Shown: positions 7,549-16,784 of the stretch, piece after piece
Layout of the letters: each line of letters opens with the position of its first letter
Numbering within the stretch: the first letter of the stretch is position 1
Assembly: GCA_012729935.1 (NCBI GenBank)
Contig: JAAYBY010000331.1
Coordinates: 1-21,626, forward strand
Length of the DNA: 21,626 nucleotides
Direction of reading: 5' to 3'
Source: Clostridiaceae bacterium
Lineage (GTDB): Bacteria; Bacillota; Clostridia; Saccharofermentanales; UBA5734
Notes under the pieces: generated by a model
The model's input: the letters and a program-made list of their open reading frames with translations, nothing else
What the model was told of the DNA's origin: nothing
The model's database searches: none
Translations under genes and position numbers: made by a program

Positions 7549-9576
7549 ATGACATCATTTCGTATTCAGTCGGATATGAAACCAAAAGGTGATCAGCCGC
7601 AGGCGATCGATCAGCTCGTCCGGGGATATAACGACGGATTGGCCGCCCAGACATTGCTGGGCGTTACAGGCTCCGGTAAAACATTTACGATGGCGCATAT
7701 CATCGAGAAACTGCAAAGGCCAACGCTCGTCATCGCACACAACAAGACACTGGCAGCACAGCTGGCCGCTGAATTCAAAGCGTTTTTCCCTGAAAATGCT
7801 GTTGAGTATTTTGTCTCCTATTATGACTATTATCAGCCGGAGGCGTACATCGCTGCAACAGATACATATATCGAAAAAGATTCCGCGATCAATGATGAAA
7901 TAGACCGTCTTAGACATTCAGCCACGGCTTCTTTGCTGGAACGGCGCGATGTCATTGTTGTCGCATCGGTATCGTGCATTTACGGACTCGGTAATCCCGA
8001 AGACTACCGTGAGCTGATGATCCACCTGAGACCAGGCATGCGTATGGACCGTGAATCCCTGATTGAGGCGCTGGTCAGTATCCAGTACGCACGAAATGAT
8101 TTCGAGATCAAACGGGGTACATTTCGCGTTCGTGGTGATACGGTCGATATCTGTCCTTCTTCGGCAGAAGAGCGGGTCACACGGGTCTCGTTCTGGGGAG
8201 ATGAAATAGAGCGGGTCGCGGAAATTGATCGCATAACCGGCCAGGTTCAGATTTTACGCTCCTATGCCTCGATCTTTCCGGCCAGTCATTATGCGACAAC
8301 AGATCTAAAAATGAGACAGGCTTTGATCAGTATTGAACAAGAACTGGAAGAGCAACTGGATTTACTGCGCAGCCGTGGGCAGCTGCTGGAAGCGTATCGT
8401 CTGGAGCAGCGGACACGCTACGATCTTGAAATGATGCGTGAAACGAATTTTTGCAAAGGAATAGAGAACTACTCGCGACATCTGGCCGACCGTCCGGCCG
8501 GTTCACCACCTTATACGCTGATTGATTTTTTCCCGGATGATTATCTGCTGATGATCGACGAATCTCATGTGACGGTACCGCAGATCGGTGCGATGTACCA
8601 TGGTGACCGATCCCGCAAGGAATCCCTGGTCAATTATGGATTCCGGCTTCCCTCTGCCTTTGACAACCGGCCGCTGTCTTTTGAGGAGTTTGAAAAGCGG
8701 ATGGGGCAAACTTTATTTGTCAGCGCAACACCGTCTGTTTATGAGTCAAAGCATGCCTCCCAGGTCGTCGAACAGGTGATCCGGCCAACCGGTCTTCTGG
8801 ATCCGGAGATCTCGATCAGACCTGTAGAAAATCAAATTGAGGATTTGCTGATCGAAATCGAAAAGACAAACCAGCGCGGTGAGCGGTCGCTGGTGCTGAC
8901 TCTGACCAAAAAGATGGCAGAGGACCTGAGCGGCTTTCTCGCAGATGAGGGATTGCGTGTCCAATATCTGCATTCTGATATTGCAACCGTTGAGCGAATG
9001 AAAATCCTGCGATCACTTCGTCAGGGCGAATTCGATGTGCTCATCGGCATCAACCTGCTTCGTGAGGGGCTGGATCTGCCGGAAGTATCGCTGATCGCGA
9101 TTCTTGATGCTGATAAAGAAGGTTTTTTGCGATCCACGACATCGCTGATTCAGATCATCGGTCGTGCTGCGCGCAACATCAACGGGCATGTCATCATGTA
9201 TGCTGATAGGGTGACCGATTCGATGCACCGGGCGGTTCAGGAAACAAACCGCAGACGCGCTATTCAAGAAGCCTACAATAAGGCGAACAACATTACGCCG
9301 GTCAGTATCAGAAAAGCTGTGAGGGATGTCATCGATACGGTCATTGAAGCAGTCGAAGAGGCTGGACTTGAAGAATTCACAGCAGAAGATCTGCTCGATA
9401 ATAAATTCGACAAGCTAGATGAAAAAGCATTGAATCAACTGGCCGGCCGCATCGAGAAGGACATGAAGGAAGCGGCAAAAAGCCTTGCATTTGAAGAAGC
9501 AGCCCGATTACGTGACCTGTTGATTGTGATTCGAGGACGGCAGAAAGACAGGCGCCAGAACAAAGTCGACAGCTGA
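7549..9576 (+). CDS. uvrB: excinuclease ABC subunit B
   Basis: UvrB verifies lesions delivered by UvrA and recruits UvrC for nucleotide excision repair. The 675-residue protein is full length (B. subtilis is about 660). Walker A GVTGSGKT is at 38-45, and the damage-probing beta-hairpin begins at Y91 with YYDYYQPEAY. The DESHVT helicase box is present, as is GRAARN of motif VI. The C-terminal UVR domain (about 635-670, FEEAARLRDLL), which contacts UvrC, is complete. A GAGAGGA SD precedes ATG 7549. uvrB stands alone with its own promoter. uvrA and uvrC are not in the window, although uvrA often follows uvrB in Bacillota. Confidence 0.98.
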   Translation: MTSFRIQSDMKPKGDQPQAIDQLVRGYNDGLAAQTLLGVTGSGKTFTMAHIIEKLQRPTLVIAHNKTLAAQLAAEFKAFFPENAVEYFVSYYDYYQPEAYIAATDTYIEKDSAINDEIDRLRHSATASLLERRDVIVVASVSCIYGLGNPEDYRELMIHLRPGMRMDRESLIEALVSIQYARNDFEIKRGTFRVRGDTVDICPSSAEERVTRVSFWGDEIERVAEIDRITGQVQILRSYASIFPASHYATTDLKMRQALISIEQELEEQLDLLRSRGQLLEAYRLEQRTRYDLEMMRETNFCKGIENYSRHLADRPAGSPPYTLIDFFPDDYLLMIDESHVTVPQIGAMYHGDRSRKESLVNYGFRLPSAFDNRPLSFEEFEKRMGQTLFVSATPSVYESKHASQVVEQVIRPTGLLDPEISIRPVENQIEDLLIEIEKTNQRGERSLVLTLTKKMAEDLSGFLADEGLRVQYLHSDIATVERMKILRSLRQGEFDVLIGINLLREGLDLPEVSLIAILDADKEGFLRSTTSLIQIIGRAARNINGHVIMYADRVTDSMHRAVQETNRRRAIQEAYNKANNITPVSIRKAVRDVIDTVIEAVEEAGLEEFTAEDLLDNKFDKLDEKALNQLAGRIEKDMKEAAKSLAFEEAARLRDLLIVIRGRQKDRRQNKVDS

Positions 9577-9591
9577 TTGAAACAGCTGTCG
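9567..9591 (+). repeat. inverted repeat across the uvrB stop codon
   Basis: CGACAGCTG (9567-9575) and CAGCTGTCG (9583-9591) are perfect 9-bp arms around a 7-base loop. The uvrB stop codon (9574-9576) lies at the base of the loop. No T-tract follows, so it does not qualify as a standard intrinsic terminator. It could protect the mRNA 3' end or slow polymerase. Confidence 0.55.
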
Positions 9592-9614
9592 GCGCAGCCA
9601 TTCAAACCAGTCCC

Positions 9615-9625
9615 TGTGATATAAT
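9615..9625 (+). promoter_or_regulatory. extended -10 promoter of pgcA-dnaE
   Basis: A perfect TATAAT (9620-9625) is preceded by TGA, so it has the TGn extended element. No recognisable -35 lies at 16-18 bases, as is typical for extended -10 promoters. It stands about 30 bases before the pgcA start. Confidence 0.65.
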
Positions 9626-9655
9626 AGAGAAAACCGATCACACAGGAGGCATACC

Positions 9656-11404
9656 ATGGATCATGTTCAAAGTCAGTATCAGCTTTGGTCCAGCAATCCC
9701 TTTTTTGATTGGCAGACCCGCGAGGAACTTCTGGCGATTGCCGATCAGCCACAGGAGATAGAAGACAGGTTTTACCGTGATCTGGCATTTGGTACGGCCG
9801 GTCTGCGTGGTGTGATTGGGGCAGGAACCAATCGAATGAATCGATATACAGTTGTGCGGGCAGCCGACGGTTTTGCTCGATACATTGCGTCTCTCGGAAC
9901 TGAAGCGAAGCAGCGAGGCGTAGTGATTTCGTATGACTCAAGGCGTTTTTCTGATCTGTTTGCCCGCTTGACAGCGGCTGTCATGATCCGGTATGGGATT
10001 CGCACACGCTTGTCAGATATCTTGCGGCCTGTACCGGTTTTATCGTATGCAATTCGTCATTATCAAGCAGTTGGCGGCATCATGATTACGGCCAGCCACA
10101 ATCCGGCTCAGTATAACGGGTTTAAAGCTTATGGCGGAGACGGCGGTCAGCTGCCGCCAGAGGCTGCTGACCAGGTCAGCGCTTTTATTTCGACTGTACA
10201 GGACTGGACGCAGCTGAATATGCCCGATGAAACATCCGTTGGTCAATCGGATCTGTTTGCCTGGATCGGCGACGAACTTGACCAGGCTTATGATGACCAG
10301 CTGAAAAAGCTGATCATCAATCACGAAGCCATTCAGAGACAAGCAGATATGAAAATTGTCTTTACGCCGCTGCATGGTGCAGGTTCGAAGCCTGTCCGCC
10401 GCATTTTACGGGCAATCGGGTTCCGACAGGTTCAGATTGTCCCGGAACAGCAGGATCCTGATCCTGATTTTTCAACTGTTGCCTCTCCGAATCCAGAAGA
10501 CCGGGCAGCACTGGCGATGGCTATCCAACTGGCTGAGAAAAACCAGGCTGATATTGTCATTGCCACAGATCCGGATGGTGACCGCACCGGGCTCGCAGTT
10601 CGTGATGCCGACGGCCGGATTGTGGTGTTAAGCGGTAATCAGATCGGTATTCTACTGACGGACTACATCCTGTCAGCACATCAAAAAGCGGGAACGATGC
10701 CGGAAAATCCGTTTGTTGTGACGACGATCGTCTCGACAAAACTGATGCGTCGTATCGCCGCTCACTACCATGTCAGTCTTTTCGAGTGCCTGACCGGATT
10801 TAAATTCATAGCAGAGCTGATTCAGGAGAAAGATGAACTGGGCGACATGCACTATCTTTTCGGATTTGAAGAGAGTTTTGGCTATCTTGCCGGAACGGAA
10901 GTGAGGGACAAAGATGCTGTTGTAACCAGCATGCTGATCGCTGAGATGGCTGCTGCTGCCCGTGATCAGAATCAAACACTTTATGAAAAGCTGGATCAGC
11001 TTTACCAGCGCTTTGGTTATGCGGCTGAGCAAACCCTTTCGATTGTGATGGAGGGCAAGGAAGGACTTGAAGCAATTGAGCAGACAATGGATACCCTGCG
11101 TCGTGATATGAAGCGATTCGCTCAGATGAACGTCAGCGCTGTCAATGATTATGATCAGTCGATCCGGACTGAACTAATGACCGGAGAAAAGCAGCGGCTT
11201 GATTTTCCGCGCTCAAATGTTCTGCTCTATGAACTGGATGATCTGGATTGGTTCTGCGTCCGTCCATCTGGGACAGAGCCCAAGATCAAGATTTATTTTG
11301 GTTGTTATGACAGCGACCCATCTGTTTGCGAATCCCGTATGACTGCAATCAGAGATTTGGTTGAAAAACAAATCCGAGATTTACTGACCGGGGATGTCCC
11401 ATGA
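9656..11404 (+). CDS. pgcA: alpha-phosphoglucomutase / phosphohexomutase
   Basis: The enzyme interconverts glucose 1-phosphate and glucose 6-phosphate, linking glycolysis with glycogen and cell-envelope sugar nucleotides. It has 582 residues, the length of B. subtilis PgcA, and resembles it along its whole length. GTAGLRGVIGAGTNRMN lies near the N-terminus. The phosphoserine loop TASHNP has S147. The magnesium loop DPDGDR is at 305-310, the sugar-binding loop is GFEESFGYL, and the phosphate-binding loop RPSGTEPKIK is in domain 4. AGGAGG (9644-9649) precedes the start by 6 bases. The stop overlaps the dnaE start as ATGA (11401-11404), so the two are co-translated. Phosphomannomutase activity cannot be excluded from sequence. 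Confidence 0.94.
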   Translation: MDHVQSQYQLWSSNPFFDWQTREELLAIADQPQEIEDRFYRDLAFGTAGLRGVIGAGTNRMNRYTVVRAADGFARYIASLGTEAKQRGVVISYDSRRFSDLFARLTAAVMIRYGIRTRLSDILRPVPVLSYAIRHYQAVGGIMITASHNPAQYNGFKAYGGDGGQLPPEAADQVSAFISTVQDWTQLNMPDETSVGQSDLFAWIGDELDQAYDDQLKKLIINHEAIQRQADMKIVFTPLHGAGSKPVRRILRAIGFRQVQIVPEQQDPDPDFSTVASPNPEDRAALAMAIQLAEKNQADIVIATDPDGDRTGLAVRDADGRIVVLSGNQIGILLTDYILSAHQKAGTMPENPFVVTTIVSTKLMRRIAAHYHVSLFECLTGFKFIAELIQEKDELGDMHYLFGFEESFGYLAGTEVRDKDAVVTSMLIAEMAAAARDQNQTLYEKLDQLYQRFGYAAEQTLSIVMEGKEGLEAIEQTMDTLRRDMKRFAQMNVSAVNDYDQSIRTELMTGEKQRLDFPRSNVLLYELDDLDWFCVRPSGTEPKIKIYFGCYDSDPSVCESRMTAIRDLVEKQIRDLLTGDVP

Positions 11405-14400
11405 CCATCAACCAGTTTACACACCTTCACCTCCATACGGAATATAGCCTGCTGGACGGCGCAATACGACTGCGTGAGCTGCCGTCACGTCTTAAGGAAC
11501 TTGGCATGCAGGCCTGTGCGATCACAGACCATGGTGTTTTATACGGGATTATTGATTTTTACAACGCCATGATCGGTGCCGGACTGAAGCCGATCATCGG
11601 GTGTGAAGTCTATGTCGCACCCCGCAGTCATCTTGATAAAGAAGCAGGCCGTGATTCAGAACCGGCTCATCTCGTTTTGCTCGCTGAAAATCAGCAAGGT
11701 TATCGCAATTTGATGAAGCTGGTCTCGACCGGCTTTACAGATGGTTTTTACTATAAACCGCGGGTGGATGAATCGTTGCTTCGTGAACACAGTGGTGGAT
11801 TGATTGCCCTGTCAGCCTGCCTGAGCGGAGAAATTTCCCGGGCAATACTGAATCGTGATCCTGAACAGGCCAGGTCAAGAGCGCTGGTTCTGGAGCAAAT
11901 TTTCGGAAGAGGCCAGTTCTATCTTGAATTGCAGGACAACGGGCTTCCGGAGCAGACACGCGTGAACAGTGCCCTGATTCAAATAAGCAGGGACACGGGG
12001 ATCCCGCTGGTCGCAACCAACGACTGCCATTATTTGAAAGCAGCCGACGCACACGCACACGAAGTGCTGTTGTGTATGCAAACCGGTAAACGCATGCAGG
12101 ATGAAGATCGAATGCGCATGGATAGTGACGCTTTTTACTTGAAAAGCCCTCAGGAAATGGCGCACGCTTTTTCTGCAGTGCCTGAAGCGATTGAAAATAC
12201 CATTCAGATTGCCAATCGGTGTAATGTGACATTAACATTCAACCAGATACATCTGCCCGAATTCAAAGCGCCGGATGGCCAGGCAAACGATGCCTATCTC
12301 AGGTCGCTCTGTCTGTCCGGACTCGACTATCGACTGGAACAGGAGCGCCCGCTGCCACGTTCTGACTATCTGGCCAGACTTGATTATGAACTAGGTGTTA
12401 TCCACGATATGGAATACACCGATTATTATCTGATCGTCTGGGACTTCATCCGTTTTGCGCGCAGTCAGAACATCATGGTCGGACCAGGCCGCGGATCCGG
12501 TGCCGGCTCCCTGGCTGCCTGGACACTTGGCATCACCAACATTGATCCTTTGCAATATGGTCTGATCTTCGAACGCTTTTTGAACGCAGATCGCGTCAGT
12601 ATGCCTGATTTTGATATTGATTTTTGTTATGAGCGACGGCAGGAAGTGATCGATTATGTGATGGAGAAATACGGGAAAGACCGTGTCGCACAGGTCATCA
12701 CGTTCGGGACACTGGCAGCCAGAGCCTGTATTCGTGACGTCGCGCGTGCACTGGATGTACCTTACGCGGAAACAGACCGGCTGGCAAAAATGATTCCTTC
12801 GCAGATCGGGATCACAATCGAAAAATCGCTTAGCATCAATGCAGACCTGCGCAAAGAATATGAAGCAGGCGGGATGGCACGGGAAGTGCTCGATCTGGCC
12901 ATGCGCTTCGAGGGGATGCCGAGACACGCGTCTACGCATGCAGCAGGCGTTGTCATCTCCAATGGACCTCTGACCGATCTCGCGCCGCTGTCGCGCAATG
13001 AGGATGCCATCGTTGTCCAGTTTGCCAAGAACAACGTTGAGTTGATCGGTCTCCTTAAATTTGATTTCCTGGGACTGAGAACGTTGACGGTGCTTCGCGA
13101 CACAGCAACGATGGTTCAGGAAAATCACGGTATTCGGATCGACTATGATCGTATTCCCATGGATGATGCGGCCGTGTTTGAAATGATCTCCGAAGGACAC
13201 ACGGAAGCAGTTTTTCAACTGGAAAGTCCCGGCATGACCAGTTTTATGAAAGAACTCCAGCCGGAATCCATCGAGGATGTCATTGCCGGCATATCACTGT
13301 ACCGCCCGGGTCCGATGGAGCAGATTCCCAGATATGTGGCAGCAAAGCATGATCCCGGCCAAATCAGATATGACCATCAGCTGCTGGAGCCGATTCTGAA
13401 TGTAACATACGGGTGTATCGTCTATCAGGAGCAAGTCATGCAGATTGTTCGCGATCTGGCAGGCTTTTCGATGGGACAGTCAGATAATGTCCGTCGAGCC
13501 ATGTCTAAGAAAAAACCGGAAGAACTGGCCAAATATAAAAATTTATTTTTGTACGGCGGCGTGGATGAAAAAGGCAACCCGGTGCCGGGTGCCATTGCCC
13601 GCGGGGTCGATTTAAAGACCGCTGAACGCATTTTCAATGACGTGATGGCGTTTGCCGGCTACGCATTTAACAAAAGTCATGCAGCGGCATACGCCCTGGT
13701 GGCCTATCAGACAGCCTGGTTGAAAAAGCATTATCCTGTTGAATTCATGGCTGCGATGCTGAACAGCTATCTTGGCAGTCTAAGCCAGGCAGCCTCATAC
13801 GTTCGTGTCTGCCGCAGCCTGGCTATCCCTGTTCTGCCTCCGGACATCAACCTGAGTCAGGCTCGCTTCAGCACTGAAAACGGCGGAATCCGTTTTGCTC
13901 TGGCCGCAATAAAAAATGTCGGAGAGTCTGCGATCCGGCTGATGATCGAAGAGCGGCAGCGAAACGGTCTATTCCAGTCGTTTGGCGATTTTATGCGGCG
14001 CATGGATGAGGGGACATTGAATCGCAAAATGATCGAAAGCCTGATTCGTGCCTCAGCATTGGACTCGTTTGCTGTCAGCCGTTCAAAAATGATTGCTGTG
14101 ATTGAATCATTTGCCAGTCAGCTGGCGGCCAGCCGTCGTTCACACATGGAAGGCCAGTTGTCTTTTTTTGAACTTTCCAGTGAACCGCAGCCGGAAGCGG
14201 CCGAGCCGGATTATCCGAATCTACCGGAATTCAGCCGCTCGGAATGCTTAAGTATGGAGAAGGAAATGCTCGGACTGTATATCAGCGGGCACCCTTTGGA
14301 TGAATATGAGCAGGCAATTGAACGGCTGACATCTGTGAACAGCAAAGCGCTGGCTCTCTCGGGAGAAGAAGGGTCGGATACACTGCAGCCGTCCATCTAT

Positions 14401-15054
14401 GATGGTCAGACAGCTGTTATGGCTGGAATCGTAACCAGCCGCAAAAATAAACTGACGCGCAGCAACGAATGGATGAGTTTTCTGACACTGGAAGATCTGC
14501 TGGGTGTGTATGAAGTAATCGTTTTTCCGAAACTGTACGCGGATCGCCAGACGATGCTGGAAGAAGGTTCCGTGCTCCTGATTGGTGGCAGAATCAGTAT
14601 GCGGGAAGACGATGCGCCCAAGCTGATTGCTGAAGTGATCGACTGGCTGGCACCTGATCTGATGACCCTACCGGTCGAATTCCGTGCATTGCGTAATCAC
14701 ACCGTCAACCAGAAAAAAATGCGCCCCGGGCTGCGTGGAAAACCACTTGAAGAACCTGTTGAAAGACAACCTGATACACAACGCCAGCAGGGAGACATCC
14801 GCTTGTGCATCCGCTTTTTGGGGACAGAAAGTGAACCGGGTTTTGCCCGGATGAAGGCAATGCTGGCATTTTTCCCGGGTTCGACACCGGTGCGAGTCTA
14901 CTTGGAACCTGAAAAAAAAGTGATTGATTTGCCGGATGAGTACCGGATTCAATTGGACGACAAGGTCTTAAAGCGACTTGCAAGCCGCTATGGTCAGAAG
15001 AACCTTGCGATCATCCAGGATGTTAAGTCGGCTGAGAACAGGAATCATGAGTGA
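11401..15054 (+). CDS. dnaE: DNA polymerase III alpha subunit, DnaE type
   Basis: A C-family DNA polymerase of 1217 residues. The N-terminal PHP domain (about 6-215) keeps likely metal ligands: H10 and H12 in HLHLHTEYS, D43 and H44 in TDHG, and D208 and H210 in NDCH. E. coli DnaE has lost several of these, so this PHP domain may have activity, perhaps proofreading (inference). The palm has GPGRGSGAGS and the catalytic aspartates D403 and D405 in PDFDIDF, with the third at D555 in KFDFLG. The finger and helix-hairpin-helix region follows. An OB fold (about 1000-1080) and a C-terminal domain end the protein. Many Bacillota carry PolC as main replicase with DnaE as partner; PolC is not in this window. 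Starts by ATGA overlap with pgcA. Confidence 0.96.
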   Translation: MTINQFTHLHLHTEYSLLDGAIRLRELPSRLKELGMQACAITDHGVLYGIIDFYNAMIGAGLKPIIGCEVYVAPRSHLDKEAGRDSEPAHLVLLAENQQGYRNLMKLVSTGFTDGFYYKPRVDESLLREHSGGLIALSACLSGEISRAILNRDPEQARSRALVLEQIFGRGQFYLELQDNGLPEQTRVNSALIQISRDTGIPLVATNDCHYLKAADAHAHEVLLCMQTGKRMQDEDRMRMDSDAFYLKSPQEMAHAFSAVPEAIENTIQIANRCNVTLTFNQIHLPEFKAPDGQANDAYLRSLCLSGLDYRLEQERPLPRSDYLARLDYELGVIHDMEYTDYYLIVWDFIRFARSQNIMVGPGRGSGAGSLAAWTLGITNIDPLQYGLIFERFLNADRVSMPDFDIDFCYERRQEVIDYVMEKYGKDRVAQVITFGTLAARACIRDVARALDVPYAETDRLAKMIPSQIGITIEKSLSINADLRKEYEAGGMAREVLDLAMRFEGMPRHASTHAAGVVISNGPLTDLAPLSRNEDAIVVQFAKNNVELIGLLKFDFLGLRTLTVLRDTATMVQENHGIRIDYDRIPMDDAAVFEMISEGHTEAVFQLESPGMTSFMKELQPESIEDVIAGISLYRPGPMEQIPRYVAAKHDPGQIRYDHQLLEPILNVTYGCIVYQEQVMQIVRDLAGFSMGQSDNVRRAMSKKKPEELAKYKNLFLYGGVDEKGNPVPGAIARGVDLKTAERIFNDVMAFAGYAFNKSHAAAYALVAYQTAWLKKHYPVEFMAAMLNSYLGSLSQAASYVRVCRSLAIPVLPPDINLSQARFSTENGGIRFALAAIKNVGESAIRLMIEERQRNGLFQSFGDFMRRMDEGTLNRKMIESLIRASALDSFAVSRSKMIAVIESFASQLAASRRSHMEGQLSFFELSSEPQPEAAEPDYPNLPEFSRSECLSMEKEMLGLYISGHPLDEYEQAIERLTSVNSKALALSGEEGSDTLQPSIYDGQTAVMAGIVTSRKNKLTRSNEWMSFLTLEDLLGVYEVIVFPKLYADRQTMLEEGSVLLIGGRISMREDDAPKLIAEVIDWLAPDLMTLPVEFRALRNHTVNQKKMRPGLRGKPLEEPVERQPDTQRQQGDIRLCIRFLGTESEPGFARMKAMLAFFPGSTPVRVYLEPEKKVIDLPDEYRIQLDDKVLKRLASRYGQKNLAIIQDVKSAENRNHE

Positions 15055-15061
15055 TCCGTGC

Positions 15062-15091
15062 TTGAAGCTTGCTGCGGCATAAGGCTATAAT
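15062..15091 (+). promoter_or_regulatory. promoter of pfkA-pgsA-mutS2
   Basis: TTGAAG (15062-15067) and a perfect TATAAT (15086-15091) are separated by 18 bases. A short dyad, TAGATT/AATCTA (15091-15107), overlaps the expected transcription start and could be an operator, although it is only 6 bp per arm. Confidence 0.7.
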
Positions 15092-15110
15092 AGATTGGAT
15101 TAATCTAAGA

Positions 15111-15155
15111 AAAGGGGAGACCGGCCGGATAAGTTGCCGGTTATGAAAACAAATG
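15111..15155 (+). promoter_or_regulatory. pfkA ribosome-binding site with intervening hairpin
   Basis: The only SD-like stretch, AAAGGGGAG (15111-15119), is 33 bases before the pfkA ATG (15153). Between them ACCGGC (15120-15125) and GCCGGT (15136-15141) can pair around a 10-base loop. Folding would leave 11 unpaired bases before the ATG, near a workable spacing. An in-frame TGA at 15144 rules out any earlier start. Confidence 0.5.
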
Positions 15156-16148
15156 AAACAGCAACATCAGACGATCCGGAATATCGGCGTTCTGACAAGT
15201 GGCGGAGATGCGCCCGGGATGAACGCGGCTATACGCGCTGTTGTCAGAGGGGGCATCCATGACGGATTTCATGTGTATGGCATCCGCAGAGGATTTCATG
15301 GACTGTGGCGCGGTGACATAGATGATTTAAACGGGCAGTCTGTTTCAGAGCGCTTGCAACGCGGCGGGACTTTTTTAATGACCGCCAGAAGTGCGACTTT
15401 CAACTCACCTGAAGGTGTACAAAAAGCAATTGAGATGGCCAAGGTATTCAATATTGACGCGATCGTGACGATCGGTGGAGACGGGACGTTTCGCGGTGCC
15501 CGTGATTTAGCGCGGCAGGGGATGCCTGTGATCGGCATTCCGGCCACCATCGACAATGATATCGCTTGTTCTGACTACACGATCGGCTATGATACGGCTT
15601 TAAACACAGCTATGGAGGCCATCGATAAGCTGCGGGATACAGCGATGTCTCATGAACGATGCAGCGTCATTGAAGTCATGGGTCGGAAAGCCGGCTATCT
15701 TGCGCTGAATGTCGGCATTGCCTGTGGTGCGGAAGTGATCGTGATTCCTGAAGTTGAATTGAACTTTGAACGGGATGTGATCAAGGTGATTCTTCAGGGA
15801 CGAAACAGCGGGAAACATCATTACATCGTCATCGTTGCTGAAGGTGCCGGATCTGCCAGCGAAATGGCACAAAAAATCGAATCAGTCGCGGGTATCGAAG
15901 CGCGCGCAACCATACTGGGACATTTGCAGCGCGGTGGAAGTCCGACCAATCGTGACCGGACAATGGCCAGCATGATGGCTCTCCAGGCGATCGAATGTCT
16001 TCGTGAAGGGAGGCTGAACCGGATCATCGCCTATAAAAATGGTTCGATTCTGGATCTCGACATCGAGGAAGCGTTGAAAGCTGAAAAAACGATTGACGCT
16101 GCTGAAATTGCGCGGGCGGGAATTCTGTCTGCACGACGGAATTTCTGA
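15153..16148 (+). CDS. pfkA: 6-phosphofructokinase, probably ATP-dependent
   Basis: PfkA phosphorylates fructose 6-phosphate to the 1,6-bisphosphate, the committed step of glycolysis. The 331-residue protein begins with the nucleotide-binding IGVLTSGGDAPGMNAAIR. GGDGT (108-112) keeps glycine at the position equivalent to E. coli Gly104. The catalytic aspartate is D134 in TIDND, and IEVMGR and the C-terminal GHLQRGG are present. The glycine argues for ATP rather than pyrophosphate. The position equivalent to Gly124 is alanine (PATIDND), neither the typical glycine nor the lysine of PPi enzymes. ATG 15153 is the only plausible start because of the in-frame TGA at 15144. It has no close SD and depends on the unusual site described upstream. 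pgsA follows after 43 bases. Confidence 0.95.
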   Translation: MKQQHQTIRNIGVLTSGGDAPGMNAAIRAVVRGGIHDGFHVYGIRRGFHGLWRGDIDDLNGQSVSERLQRGGTFLMTARSATFNSPEGVQKAIEMAKVFNIDAIVTIGGDGTFRGARDLARQGMPVIGIPATIDNDIACSDYTIGYDTALNTAMEAIDKLRDTAMSHERCSVIEVMGRKAGYLALNVGIACGAEVIVIPEVELNFERDVIKVILQGRNSGKHHYIVIVAEGAGSASEMAQKIESVAGIEARATILGHLQRGGSPTNRDRTMASMMALQAIECLREGRLNRIIAYKNGSILDLDIEEALKAEKTIDAAEIARAGILSARRNF

Positions 16149-16191
16149 CGACCGCGAACTGACGTTGACGGAAGGGATAGGTTTTGTCAGC

Positions 16192-16782
16192 ATGAAAAAA
16201 CAGGATATCCTGACTGTACCCAATATACTGACCCTGATTCGTTTGCTGGCGATACCGGTTTTGGCTCGCCTTATTTATGTCGGTAAGCCGTATGACCGCA
16301 TTGCCTTTTTCTTGTTTCTGGGTATTTGGCTGACAGATTTGCTGGATGGTTGGATTGCACGGCAATTTAACCAGATTACGGAGTTTGGCAAACTGTTTGA
16401 TCCGCTTGTTGATAAGTTGTTTCAACTGACGACAGCGATTATGATGACTGTCGTCGGAAAACTTCCGCTCTGGGTGTCGCTTGTCATCGCGCTGAAAGAA
16501 CTCATCATGATCCTTGGCAGCCTGTTTTTGCTCCGTCATTTTGAGATTGTTGTTTATGCTCGCTGGTTCGGCAAACTGGCAACCGTGCTGTTTGTTCTGG
16601 CGTTCGCCTCCCTGTTTTTTCTGCCGCGGGAATTGTCATACCTTGCCCATTATATCTTTATACCGCCTGTTGCCTGCTCACTGTACGCCTATTTTCGTTA
16701 TGGACAGTCCTTTATGCGGATGAGACGAGCCAGATTACGAAACAAGGCCAGCGATGAAGCAGCACATGATCATGAGATTTGA
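16192..16782 (+). CDS. pgsA: CDP-diacylglycerol-glycerol-3-phosphate 3-phosphatidyltransferase
   Basis: PgsA makes phosphatidylglycerol phosphate from CDP-diacylglycerol and glycerol 3-phosphate in the cytoplasmic membrane. The start at ATG 16192 gives MKKQDILTVPNILTLIRLL, typical of the family, with an AGGGATAGG-like SD about 10 bases upstream. The frame extends upstream into pfkA but without family similarity. The 196-residue product has the CDP-alcohol phosphotransferase motif D-x2-DG-x2-AR-x8-G-x3-D-x3-D in exact spacing (D49, D52, D70, D74). Several hydrophobic segments surround it. A polar tail (about 170-196, rich in Arg, Ala and His) ends the protein. A cardiolipin-synthase-like member of the same superfamily is less likely. 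mutS2 begins 2 bases after the stop. Confidence 0.9.
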   Translation: MKKQDILTVPNILTLIRLLAIPVLARLIYVGKPYDRIAFFLFLGIWLTDLLDGWIARQFNQITEFGKLFDPLVDKLFQLTTAIMMTVVGKLPLWVSLVIALKELIMILGSLFLLRHFEIVVYARWFGKLATVLFVLAFASLFFLPRELSYLAHYIFIPPVACSLYAYFRYGQSFMRMRRARLRNKASDEAAHDHEI

Positions 16783-16784
16783 CT

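Noticed and set aside
12391..13218. 275-codon open frame on the minus strand inside dnaE
   Set aside because: It is fully antisense to the conserved dnaE palm coding sequence, has no recognisable motif and no SD. It is a composition shadow.
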